Source of the DNA: Nocardia sp. SYP-A9097
GTDB taxonomy: Bacteria > Actinomycetota > Actinomycetes > Mycobacteriales > Mycobacteriaceae
Direction: 5' to 3'
Assembly (NCBI RefSeq): GCF_009649815.1
Contig: NZ_WJIC01000007.1
Coordinates: 62,001 to 126,000, forward strand
Length of the DNA stretch: 64,000 bases
Shown here: in pieces, positions 24,834 through 32,889 of the stretch
How positions within the stretch are numbered: the stretch's first letter is position 1
How the letters are laid out: each line of letters begins with the position of its first letter
Translations under genes and position numbers: made by a program
The notes under the pieces: model-generated
Seen by the model: only the letters and a program-made list of their open reading frames with translations
Told to the model about the DNA's origin: nothing
Databases searched by the model: none

Positions 24834-25726
24834 CGTGCATCCACCTCCTTGCGAACCGAACGCTCGGCGAACAACCGCAGTACCAGCAGCGTCGCGAACG
24901 AGATGACCAGCAGTGCAACCGAAACCGCGGCGGCATTGATCGGCCGGTCGATCTCGATCTGCTGCTGGATGTACTGCGAGGCCATCTGCGTCTCACGCGG
25001 AATATTGCCGCCGATCAATACAACCGACCCGTACTCACCGAGAGCGCGCGCGAATGCGAGCCCGCCGCCGCTGATCACAGCCGGAGCCAGCGTCGGCAGC
25101 ACGATGCGCCGGAAGGTGGTCCAGTTGTCCGCGCCCAGGGACGCGGCCGCCTGCTCCACCTCTCTATCGGCCTCGATGAGCACCGGCTGCACCGACCGCA
25201 CCACGAATGGCAGCGTGACGAATGCCAGCGCCACCACCAGACCCGGCTGAGTCGCGTTCAGATGGATATCGATCGGACTCTGCGGTCCGTACAGCGACAG
25301 CAGCACAATGCTGGCCACAATCGTCGGCAACGCGAACGGCAGATCGATGAGCGCGTTCACAATGCTCTTGCCCGGGAAGTCGTCCCGCACCAGCACCCAC
25401 GCGATGAGCGTGCCCAAGATGACGTTCACGACGGCGACGATCACCGAGACGAACACCGTCACCCGCAGCGCGTCCAGTGCGGCGGGCGCGGTGACGGCGT
25501 TCCAGAATCCGGCCCAGCCGTCATCGAAGGCGTTGAAGGTCAAGGCCGCCAACGGCAGCAGCACGATAATGCTGAGCCACAGCACCGTCGTCGCGATGCC
25601 GAGTGGACCGACCGAGCCGGTCACCCGCAGCCAGGACCGTCGGCGCGGACGGACGGTGCTGCGCTTGTCATCGGAGACGCCGGTGCGCGGTCCGGCGTCC
25701 CCACTGCTGTCGTTCACAATCGCCAA
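24830..25726 (-). CDS. cysT: Sulfate ABC transporter permease
   Basis: The 298-residue protein has a polar 35-residue N-terminus, six membrane segments and the EAA loop (EQAAASLGADNWTTFRRIVL). The end LGEYGSVVLIGGNIPRETQM is the CysT type. I keep the TTG at 25726, with GGGA just upstream; a GTG at 25717 is the alternative. It lies 27 bases after subI. Confidence 0.93.
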   Translation of the reverse strand: MAIVNDSSGDAGPRTGVSDDKRSTVRPRRRSWLRVTGSVGPLGIATTVLWLSIIVLLPLAALTFNAFDDGWAGFWNAVTAPAALDALRVTVFVSVIVAVVNVILGTLIAWVLVRDDFPGKSIVNALIDLPFALPTIVASIVLLSLYGPQSPIDIHLNATQPGLVVALAFVTLPFVVRSVQPVLIEADREVEQAAASLGADNWTTFRRIVLPTLAPAVISGGGLAFARALGEYGSVVLIGGNIPRETQMASQYIQQQIEIDRPINAAAVSVALLVISFATLLVLRLFAERSVRKEVDAR

Positions 25727-25753
25727 GTATCCCGTGTGTCCCAGCTCACCCGA

Positions 25754-26791
25754 CTACTTGGTGGCCTTGTCGTAGATCTGGGCGATGCTGCCCGTGCCCT
25801 GAGTGAAGAGTTCCTTGTCCACGGTCTTCCAGCCGCCCAGGTCGGTGATGGTCCACAGCTTCTGCGGGGTCGGGAAGTCAGCGGCGAAGGCGGCGACCAC
25901 CTTCGGGTCGACCGGACGGAATCCGGCCTGCGCCCAGGCCAGCTGGCCGGTGGGGGTGAACAGGAAGTCCTTGAACGCGATGGCCTGCGCCGGATTCTTG
26001 GCGTTCTTGAGCACCGCGACCGGGTTCTCGATCTTGAAGGTGGTCGGCGGAATGGTGTGCTCGACCGGATCACCCTTGCGCTCGGAGAAGATGGCCTCGT
26101 TCTCATAGCTGATCAGCACATCGCCGACGCCCTGCAGGAAGGTGTCGGTGGCCTCGCGGCCGGACTTGGGCTGCACCTTCACGTGCTTGACCAGTTCGGT
26201 CAGGAAGTCGAGGCCGGCCTGCGGGTTCTTACCGCCATCGCTCTTGGCCGCGTACGGGGCCAGCAGATTCCACTTCGCGGAACCGGAGCTGAACGGGTTC
26301 GGCGTGACCACCTCGACACCCGGCTTCAGCAGATCGTCCCAATCCTTGATGCCCTTCGGATTGCCCTTGCGCACCACCAGCGATACGACCGAGCCGAACG
26401 GAATTCCCTTGTTGGCGTCCGCATTCCAGCTCGCATCCACCAGGCCGGCATCCACCAGACGGGTGATATCGGGCTCGACGGAGAAGTTGACCACGTCGGC
26501 CTCGGCGCCGTCCTTCACCTTGCGGGACTGATCACCGGAGGCACCGTACGAGCCGAGCACCTCGACGCCCTTACCGGCATCGGTCTTGTTGAACTCGGGA
26601 ATCACCTTGTCGAAACCGGGCTTGGGCACCGCGTAGGCGTACAGATTCAGCTTGCCGCCCTTGCCATTCGGGCCGCTGTCGGCACCGACCGTATCGCTGG
26701 AACCGCCGCTGCACGCGGACAGTACGACGGCGGCGACAGCGGTGAGCGCGACCGCGAGGTAGCGACGGGACAATCGGGTATTGCGTGACAT
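25754..26791 (-). CDS. subI: Sulfate-binding lipoprotein
   Basis: The 345-residue protein carries a lipoprotein signal with lipobox LSAC (Cys27). The sulfate-binding family segments follow: YAVPKPGFDKVIPEF, NFSVEPDITRLVDAGLV, VTPNPFSSGSAKWNLLA, QGVGDVLISYENEA. It captures sulfate outside the membrane and hands it to CysTW. The ATG at 26791 follows AGGAAGG. It opens the operon, which is preceded by 347 gene-free bases. Confidence 0.95.
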   Translation of the reverse strand: MSRNTRLSRRYLAVALTAVAAVVLSACSGGSSDTVGADSGPNGKGGKLNLYAYAVPKPGFDKVIPEFNKTDAGKGVEVLGSYGASGDQSRKVKDGAEADVVNFSVEPDITRLVDAGLVDASWNADANKGIPFGSVVSLVVRKGNPKGIKDWDDLLKPGVEVVTPNPFSSGSAKWNLLAPYAAKSDGGKNPQAGLDFLTELVKHVKVQPKSGREATDTFLQGVGDVLISYENEAIFSERKGDPVEHTIPPTTFKIENPVAVLKNAKNPAQAIAFKDFLFTPTGQLAWAQAGFRPVDPKVVAAFAADFPTPQKLWTITDLGGWKTVDKELFTQGTGSIAQIYDKATK

Positions 26792-27138
26792 CGGTGGACC
26801 TTCCTACCGCTCGCCGGGGTGCGCACACCACCGGCGGAAATCTGGGGACTGCCGTAGACCCGCCGCGTCAGGACGTGGCGGTCGCGCTATCGACCCGGGG
26901 GCCGCTGGGGAACGAGCAGTGCTGCGAAAGGCACGCGCGCCAGTCTACAAAGGGGACGGGCAGCACAGCTCGGTCGACGATCAGCGACAGTGAATGTCCG
27001 CGACAGCGAGGCAGCCCACAGCGATCAACGCCAATTCATGGCGGACCTGGGGCACAACACTCGACGACACGCGGCAGACTGTAGCAGAGCGGCCGGTCAC
27101 GCCGCGAATCGAAGTGAGTATCCACACGGGGGAAATAC
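26792..27138. other. Intergenic leader between subI and the M48 peptidase gene
   Basis: This 347-base divergent region must hold the promoters of the sulfate operon and of the peptidase gene. On the minus strand, a 12-codon frame at 27019-26981 contains two Cys codons and ends Cys-Arg-stop. That is reminiscent of cysteine leader peptides of actinobacterial sulfur operons, but its ribosome site is poor. I see no known riboswitch. Confidence 0.4.
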
Positions 27139-28185
27139 ATGACGAGCCCTGATCGCCTCCGCCGGAAATTCCCCGGCATCTCGACCCGCGCCTGGGAGCA
27201 TCCGGCCGACCGCACCGCGCTGGTGACCCTGCGCTCGCTGTCCGGTTTCGACGTGCTGCTGCGCACGCTCTCCGGACTGCTCGCCGAACGCCAGCATCGG
27301 CTGATGTACCTGGCCACGGCGGTGCGGGTGGATGAGCGGCAGTTCAAGAACCTGCATCACCTGCGCGCCGACGCGGTACGCATCCTCGATGCCCCGCGGA
27401 CACCGGAAATGTTTGTGCTGCAGGACCCTTCGGTCAATGCCTTCACCATCGGCATGGATCGGCCGTTCATCGTGCTCACCACCGGACTGCTGGATCTGCT
27501 CGATCCCGAGGAGTTGCGCTTCACGGTCGGGCATGAGCTCGGGCACGCGCTGTCCGGGCATGCGGTGTACCGGACCATGCTCATGCATTTGATGCAATTG
27601 GCCGCGGGCATCGGCTGGGTTCCGGTGGGCGGCTGGGCATTACGCGCGATTGTGGCGGCGCTGATGGAGTGGAGCCGCAAATCCGAATTGTCCGGGGACC
27701 GTGCGGGATTGCTCTGCGGACAGGACGTGGACGCGTCCGTACGCGTGCATATGAAGCTCGCGGGCGGCTCCCGTGTGGATGAGATGAGTCATGCCGCGTT
27801 CCTGCAGCAGGCGGACGATTACGACCGCGCCGGGGACCTGCGCGACGGGGTTTTGAAGCTGCTCAATCTGGAATTGCAGACGCACCCGTTCTCGGTGCTG
27901 CGCGCGGCCGAGCTGCGGCGCTGGATCACCAGCGGTGACTACGACCGAATCCTGTCCGGCCAGTACCCATTACGCGAGCAGGACAAGAACGCGAAGATCA
28001 GCGATCAGGTCAAGGAGGCGGCGCGCGCCTACCGGCACAACTTCGACCAATCCGAGGACCCGCTGATCCGCACCGTGCGCAACCTCGGACGCGATGTCGG
28101 ATCCGCGGTCGGCACGGTGGGTCAGGAAGTGGGCGAAACGGTTTCGAAGATCGGAAAACGCTTCAGCGAGTGGCGAGAGCAGTAA
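27139..28185 (+). CDS. M48-family zinc metallopeptidase (HtpX-like)
   Basis: The 348-residue protein has the zinc site HELGH at residues 132-136 and the third ligand Glu in KSELSGDRAG near residue 183. A hydrophobic stretch lies around residues 145-172. M48 enzymes of this type work at the cytoplasmic face of the membrane in protein quality control. The last 90 residues are hydrophilic and helical (GRDVGSAVGTVGQEVGETVS) and not part of the catalytic fold. ATG 27139 follows GGGGGAAA. It matches the position of an M48 gene near mycobacterial sulfate genes only loosely. Confidence 0.88.
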   Translation: MTSPDRLRRKFPGISTRAWEHPADRTALVTLRSLSGFDVLLRTLSGLLAERQHRLMYLATAVRVDERQFKNLHHLRADAVRILDAPRTPEMFVLQDPSVNAFTIGMDRPFIVLTTGLLDLLDPEELRFTVGHELGHALSGHAVYRTMLMHLMQLAAGIGWVPVGGWALRAIVAALMEWSRKSELSGDRAGLLCGQDVDASVRVHMKLAGGSRVDEMSHAAFLQQADDYDRAGDLRDGVLKLLNLELQTHPFSVLRAAELRRWITSGDYDRILSGQYPLREQDKNAKISDQVKEAARAYRHNFDQSEDPLIRTVRNLGRDVGSAVGTVGQEVGETVSKIGKRFSEWREQ

Positions 28186-28440
28186 TCACTCGTCGTCTTC
28201 GACGACGGGCGGGGTCTCCAGGATGTCGAGAATCCACTCTTCGGTGGCGCTCTCGGCATCCTCTTCGTCGGGGCGGATGCGGTTGCTGAGCCGGACGCCC
28301 AGGCCCAGCAGCTGTGCCGCCTTCACCATTTCGATGGCCTCATCGGGCCCACACAGGTGAGTAGCGATCAGGCGCGGCTCGTCCTCGAAATCCTCTTCGG
28401 ACAGCAGCGTTTCCAGTTCCAAGCCTTCATCGGTTGACAT
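28186..28440 (-). CDS. Small acidic conserved hypothetical protein
   Basis: From ATG 28440 the frame encodes 84 residues, about a quarter Asp/Glu, with no signal or membrane segment (MSTDEGLELETLLSEEDFED ... LGLGVRLSNRI). I do not recognise the family. The strongly acidic, cytosolic character and codon use suggest a real gene. It converges with the M48 peptidase gene, 0 bases apart, and no ribosome site is obvious. Confidence 0.6.
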   Translation of the reverse strand: MSTDEGLELETLLSEEDFEDEPRLIATHLCGPDEAIEMVKAAQLLGLGVRLSNRIRPDEEDAESATEEWILDILETPPVVEDDE

Positions 28441-28515
28441 GGTGCAGCAGCGTACGCGCAGCATCCGACAAAGTGGGCCGCAAGGCCGATTCGACACGAT
28501 GAACAGCCGACGAAA

Positions 28516-28593
28516 TCAGCGGGTGCACAACCAGGCCACGACAACCAGGACAAGCAGCGCGATCAGGGCGAGCTGAACACGAGAGCGGGGCAT
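28516..28593 (-). CDS. Tiny single-span membrane protein (25 residues)
   Basis: ATG 28593 overlaps the stop of the upstream gene (TGATG), with AAGGAAG 8 bases upstream. It opens a 25-codon frame starting MPRSRVQLALIALLVLVVVA, i.e. a basic N-terminus and one hydrophobic helix, then a short polar end with one Cys. The overlap argues for coupled translation with the 78-residue membrane protein. Function unknown. Confidence 0.6.
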   Translation of the reverse strand: MPRSRVQLALIALLVLVVVAWLCTR

Positions 28594-28829
28594 CAGGCTG
28601 CTTCCTTACGCATACGACGCGGCTGCGCGGCGGGCACCGCGGCCTCCTGGGCGGCAATCCGATCACGGCCCAGCGCGTGCAGCGCAACCCGCAGCACACG
28701 ATCCAGCACGTAGGCGATGGCGAAACAGACGGGCACCATGGCGGCAAGCACCACGGCGAACTGGGGAACGAAGGGCAGGCCGGCCACCCATAATTCGACG
28801 CCGTCCCACCATCCTGCAATCCGATGCAC
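28593..28829 (-). CDS. Small membrane protein, hypothetical
   Basis: The 78-residue protein has a single long hydrophobic region (residues 20-46, PQFAVVLAAMVPVCFAIAYV) that could form one or two spans, followed by a basic tail (AQPRRMRKEAA). No family is recognised. Its stop overlaps the start of the 25-residue gene. It is divergent from the trehalase gene, 65 bases away. Confidence 0.65.
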   Translation of the reverse strand: MHRIAGWWDGVELWVAGLPFVPQFAVVLAAMVPVCFAIAYVLDRVLRVALHALGRDRIAAQEAAVPAAQPRRMRKEAA

Positions 28830-28894
28830 GACATCAGCCTAGGCCGAACACCGGATGGTGGACGATTCGGGCCGATTGGACTGATGATTAGGAA

Positions 28895-30946
28895 ATGGAG
28901 TCCTACGACGAACCGGAGTCCGTGAACCCGCCACTCGGCAGCGAAATAGACGACGCCGCCTTCGAAGCGCCCGGCCCAACCCGCGAATCGATCGATCCGC
29001 CCGACACCACCCTGTCCGGCGGCTTTCTGCCCACCGCTACCGGCGGCTCTCATCAATCGGCTTTCCCGCCCATCGACGATTACGCCTTCCTGTCCGACTG
29101 CGAATCCAATTGCCTCATCGCCCGCAATGGCTCGGTGGAATGGATGTGCGTGCCCCGGCCGGACTCCCCCAGCATTTTCGGTGCCGCCCTGGACCGCAGT
29201 GCCGGACACTTCCGAATCGGGCCGTACGGGCGCAATGTGCCCGCCGCACGGCGGTACCTGCCCGGCGGGCTCATTGTCGAGACGACCTGGCAGACCGAGA
29301 CCGGATGGCTCATCGTGCGCGACGCGCTCGTACTCGGCCCCTGGCACAACAATCAGCAGCGCAGTCGCACGCACCGCCGCACACCCGAGGACTGGGACGC
29401 CGAGCACATTCTGCTGCGCACCGTGAGATGCGTGAACGGCGTGGTCGAACTGGAGATGAGCTGCGAACCCGCCTTCGACTACCACCGCACCCCCGCCCAG
29501 TGGGAGTACAGCGGTGACGTGTACGAACAGGCAACGGCCACTTGCGATGTCGACGGTGTCGCACCGTTGACCATCACCACCAATATGCGGCTCGGCATCG
29601 AGGGCCGGGAGGCTCGCGCACGCACCCGCATGAAGGAGGGTGACGAGATCTTCGTGGCCCTGTCCTGGTCGGACCTGCCACCACCACGCACCTTCGCCGA
29701 GGCCTCGGAGAAGATGTGGGCGACCACCGAGTGCTGGCGGCAATGGATCACCCTGGGGCGCTTCCCCGATCATCCGTGGCGCGGCTTCCTGCAGCGCAGT
29801 GCGCTGACCTTGAAGGGCCTCACCTACGCGCCGACCGGGGCGCTGCTCGCGGCGCCCACCACCTCGTTCCCGGAAACCTCCCGCGGGGAACGCAATTGGG
29901 ACTACCGGTACACCTGGGTGCGCGATTCGTCCTTCGCGCTGTGGGGCCTGTACACCATGGGCCTGGACCGCGAGGCGGACGACTTCTTCGCCTTCCTGCA
30001 CGATGTCACCCACGACGGCGAGGGCAATCCCGTTCCGCTGCAGGTGCTTTACGGTATCGACGGGGAACGCGAGATCACCGAATCCGAACTGCCGCACCTG
30101 TCCGGATATGACGGGGCGCGGCCGGTGCGCATCGGCAATGGCGCGTACAACCAGGACCAGCACGATATCTGGGGCACCATCCTGGATTCCGTTTACCTGC
30201 ACGTGAAATCGCGACGGCAGGTGCCGGAGACGTTGTGGCCCATGCTCGAACGACAGGTGCACGCGGCAATCGAGAACTGGCGCAAGCCCGATCGCGGTAT
30301 CTGGGAGGTACGCGGGGAACCGCAACATTTCACCTCGTCCAAAGTGATGTGCTGGGTGGCGCTGGATCGCGGCGCGAAACTCGCCGAACTGCACGGTGAA
30401 CTCGACTATGCCAAGAAATGGCATGACATCGCCGACGAGATCCGACAGGACATTCTCGACAATGGCGTGAACTCCGAGGGAGTGTTCACCCAGACCTACG
30501 GCGGCGAAACCCTGGACGCCTCACTACTTCTCGTGGTGCTGCTGCGCTTCCTGCCACCCACCGACCATCGGGTACGGGCCACCGTGCTCGCCATCGCCGA
30601 CGAACTCACCGAGAACGGCCTGGTACTGCGCTACCGCACCGAAACCACCGACGACGGACTCCTCGGCGAGGAGGGCTCCTTCACCATCTGCTCATTCTGG
30701 CTGGTCTCGGCGCTGGTGGAGATCGGCGAACTGCAGCGCGGACGGCAACTCTGCGGACGCCTCCTCGGCTTCGCCAGCCCGCTCAAGCTGTACGCCGAGG
30801 AGATCGACACCCGCACCGGGCGACATCTCGGCAACTTCCCGCAGGCGTTCACCCATCTGGCGCTCATCAATGCGGTCATGCACGTGATCCGCGCCGAGGA
30901 GACGCATCACGCCGGGCAGTTCAATCCCGCCCACCCCGGACGCTGA
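28895..30946 (+). CDS. GH15-family trehalase (glucoamylase fold)
   Basis: The 683-residue protein has the GH15 landmarks: YAFLSDCESNCLIARNGSVE, the RNWDYRYTWVRDSSFAL segment, and EEGSFTICSFWLV, which bears catalytic acid residues. It matches the mycobacterial trehalase Rv2402 in position and length. That enzyme hydrolyses trehalose to glucose. About 60 residues before the domain are low-complexity and possibly disordered. The ATG at 28895 has AGGAA almost touching it; a GTG at 28922 behind CGGAG is another possible start. Confidence 0.92.
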   Translation: MESYDEPESVNPPLGSEIDDAAFEAPGPTRESIDPPDTTLSGGFLPTATGGSHQSAFPPIDDYAFLSDCESNCLIARNGSVEWMCVPRPDSPSIFGAALDRSAGHFRIGPYGRNVPAARRYLPGGLIVETTWQTETGWLIVRDALVLGPWHNNQQRSRTHRRTPEDWDAEHILLRTVRCVNGVVELEMSCEPAFDYHRTPAQWEYSGDVYEQATATCDVDGVAPLTITTNMRLGIEGREARARTRMKEGDEIFVALSWSDLPPPRTFAEASEKMWATTECWRQWITLGRFPDHPWRGFLQRSALTLKGLTYAPTGALLAAPTTSFPETSRGERNWDYRYTWVRDSSFALWGLYTMGLDREADDFFAFLHDVTHDGEGNPVPLQVLYGIDGEREITESELPHLSGYDGARPVRIGNGAYNQDQHDIWGTILDSVYLHVKSRRQVPETLWPMLERQVHAAIENWRKPDRGIWEVRGEPQHFTSSKVMCWVALDRGAKLAELHGELDYAKKWHDIADEIRQDILDNGVNSEGVFTQTYGGETLDASLLLVVLLRFLPPTDHRVRATVLAIADELTENGLVLRYRTETTDDGLLGEEGSFTICSFWLVSALVEIGELQRGRQLCGRLLGFASPLKLYAEEIDTRTGRHLGNFPQAFTHLALINAVMHVIRAEETHHAGQFNPAHPGR

Positions 30947-30975
30947 CACCGCCACTTCGGGACGCCCCATCCTCC

Positions 30976-31048
30976 GTCATCCCGGCGCGTTTTTGGCCGG
31001 GATCCACCTTGGCGCAGTGGATCCCGGCCAAAACCATGCCGGGATGAC
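30976..31048. repeat. REP-like inverted repeat, both arms
   Basis: Left arm 30976-31007 and right arm 31017-31048 are near-perfect complements around a 9-base centre. The symmetry extends 5 bases further on each side (CCTCC/GGAGG). It lies between the convergent trehalase and dynamin genes, where it may act as a bidirectional transcription block. Confidence 0.85.
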
Positions 31049-31071
31049 GGAGGGGGTCAGGCCGCGGTGTT

Positions 31072-32889
31072 TCAGTACGCGGAGGTCTGGCCGCCGCGGG
31101 CGTCGGCGCGTTCGCGGAGGTCGTGCAGGCGAATCAGCGAGGATTCGATTTCGGTGAGGCGCTGTTCGCGGCGCTGACCCGAGTGCACGGCGGCGGCCTC
31201 TTCGGCGGCGCGGAGCGAGGCATCGACCGAACGCAGTGTCTCATTGGCGATTTCGGTGAAGTGGTCGCGCAGGTTGCGTTGTACGGCGCGCAGGCGGTAG
31301 CGGGATTCCTTGCTCACCTGGAAGATCACGTCGTCCATGAGCCGCGCCACGGCGACCTTGGCCTCGGCTTGGCGGCGCTGTTTGCGCGCTTTGCGGTCGT
31401 CCCACAGCGCGTTGATGCCCAAAAGCACGCCGGCGCCGGCGGAGTACCAGTTCACCAGTGACATGCCGAGCAGGCTGGTGGCCAGGCCGACCATCAGCAC
31501 GCCGCCGTAGGATCCGCGCAGCATATTCAGGAACTGTTGTGCGACAGCAGGTTTGGCGCTGTCCAGCTTGTCGAGGGAGGTCACCGGTTCCAGCACCTCG
31601 CCGACCTCACCCGGATTGTCCAGGCGCAGTTCGGGTGTCGGGATACCGCGGTCGGGGAATTTGGCTGCCACCTGCTCGGCCAGCTCCACCGAGCGGTAGT
31701 GCGCGATGACGAAGTTCTCCTCCACCGCCTCGCAGATCTTGGCGTCCAGGTCGCCGCCGAACTCGGCCCAGCGCCGGGCCGGATCGCGCTTCATGATGTC
31801 GGATTCGGCATCGCGGATCAGGCTCCGAAGCCGGTGTCGCAGATCATGTTCGGTATCGGCCATCAGCTCGCCCGCACCGTCGGCGAGGGTGACCTGCCAG
31901 TTGGCGCTGCGCTGTCGCAGCTGCTCGGCCTCCTCGCGGGTTCGGCGCAGCTGTTCGGTGATGACCCCGTAGCGGCGTGGATCGCGCAGCGTCTCGGCCT
32001 CGGTGCGCAGGGCGAGCGCGAGATGGTCGGTAATGAGCCCGATATCGCGCACCGCGGCCGCCGCGGCCGCCGCATCGGCATTGCCGAGCACATATCCGCG
32101 CAGATGGTCGAGCAGTTGCGGCACACCGGATTCCAGGTCCAGTTGCGCATCGCCGGTGCCCGCGGCCTGCTCGTGCAGCCGCGCCGAGGCGGGCGCGACC
32201 GCGAAGGCGAGTCCGGCGGCGTCGAGCAGGCGGCGGTCGTGCTGCTGCACCTCCGGCCAATGCGGATACTGGTCGATCTTGTTGAGCACGCAGACAACCG
32301 TCGGGCACACCTGCTGAATGCGCTGCAACTGCCCGATCTGCGCGGCGGTGAACGGCGTGCCCGCATCGGCCACGTAGAGCACGGCGTCGGCGACGGCCAG
32401 CAGCGACCAGGTGGCCGGGGTGTCACCGGGCGATCCGGGTGCGTCCAGCACCACGAAGCCCTCCGCCAAAAGCGCACTGGGCTCGGTGAATTCGGCCCGA
32501 ATGACGCCCGTGGCGGCGAGTTCGACGACCGCGTGCTGCGGATCCACCGGCTGGCGTTCGGCGGTGCCGCCGCGGCCCGCGCGCACCAGGGTGGCGGTGG
32601 ATTGCGGCCCGTACTCGGCGATCACCGGCACGCTGGCGGCGCCGTCGGTGGCGCTGACCGCCGCCCCGACGAGGCTGTTGACGAGCGTGCTCATCCCGCT
32701 CTTGGACTCACCGACCACGACCAGACGCACCCGCGGGTCGGACAGCCGGGCGCGGGAGATGCCCAGGCGCCCGGCCAGGTCGGCGCGGCCCGCGGTGTGC
32801 ACCGGCTCGAGCAGCTCGTCGAGCAGCGCGAGCAACGGGCCCATCGCGTCCGGATTCTTCACTGCGACAAGGTGTTCGACGCCGCTCAC
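31072..32889 (-). CDS. Dynamin-like membrane GTPase with altered P-loop
   Basis: The 605-residue protein has a dynamin-type GTPase domain (residues 50-270): P-loop region VVVGESKSGMSTLV, G3 DAPGSPG, and G4 NKID. A helical stalk and a hydrophobic patch at about 480-515 (GVLMVGLATSLLG, AGAGVLLGINALW) follow, with a C-terminal coiled coil. The lysine of GxxxxGK[ST] is Met66; the codon is ATG. Bacterial dynamins such as IniA/IniC remodel membranes under stress. Its start overlaps the stop of the repeat-rich gene upstream by four bases, so the two form an operon similar in layout to iniB-iniA. Confidence 0.85.
   Translation of the reverse strand: MSGVEHLVAVKNPDAMGPLLALLDELLEPVHTAGRADLAGRLGISRARLSDPRVRLVVVGESKSGMSTLVNSLVGAAVSATDGAASVPVIAEYGPQSTATLVRAGRGGTAERQPVDPQHAVVELAATGVIRAEFTEPSALLAEGFVVLDAPGSPGDTPATWSLLAVADAVLYVADAGTPFTAAQIGQLQRIQQVCPTVVCVLNKIDQYPHWPEVQQHDRRLLDAAGLAFAVAPASARLHEQAAGTGDAQLDLESGVPQLLDHLRGYVLGNADAAAAAAAVRDIGLITDHLALALRTEAETLRDPRRYGVITEQLRRTREEAEQLRQRSANWQVTLADGAGELMADTEHDLRHRLRSLIRDAESDIMKRDPARRWAEFGGDLDAKICEAVEENFVIAHYRSVELAEQVAAKFPDRGIPTPELRLDNPGEVGEVLEPVTSLDKLDSAKPAVAQQFLNMLRGSYGGVLMVGLATSLLGMSLVNWYSAGAGVLLGINALWDDRKARKQRRQAEAKVAVARLMDDVIFQVSKESRYRLRAVQRNLRDHFTEIANETLRSVDASLRAAEEAAAVHSGQRREQRLTEIESSLIRLHDLRERADARGGQTSAY

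Noticed and set aside
28427..30424. Minus-strand open frame of 665 codons over the trehalase gene
   Set aside because: Antisense shadow of a clear GH15 enzyme; its end also crosses the small membrane genes in another frame.
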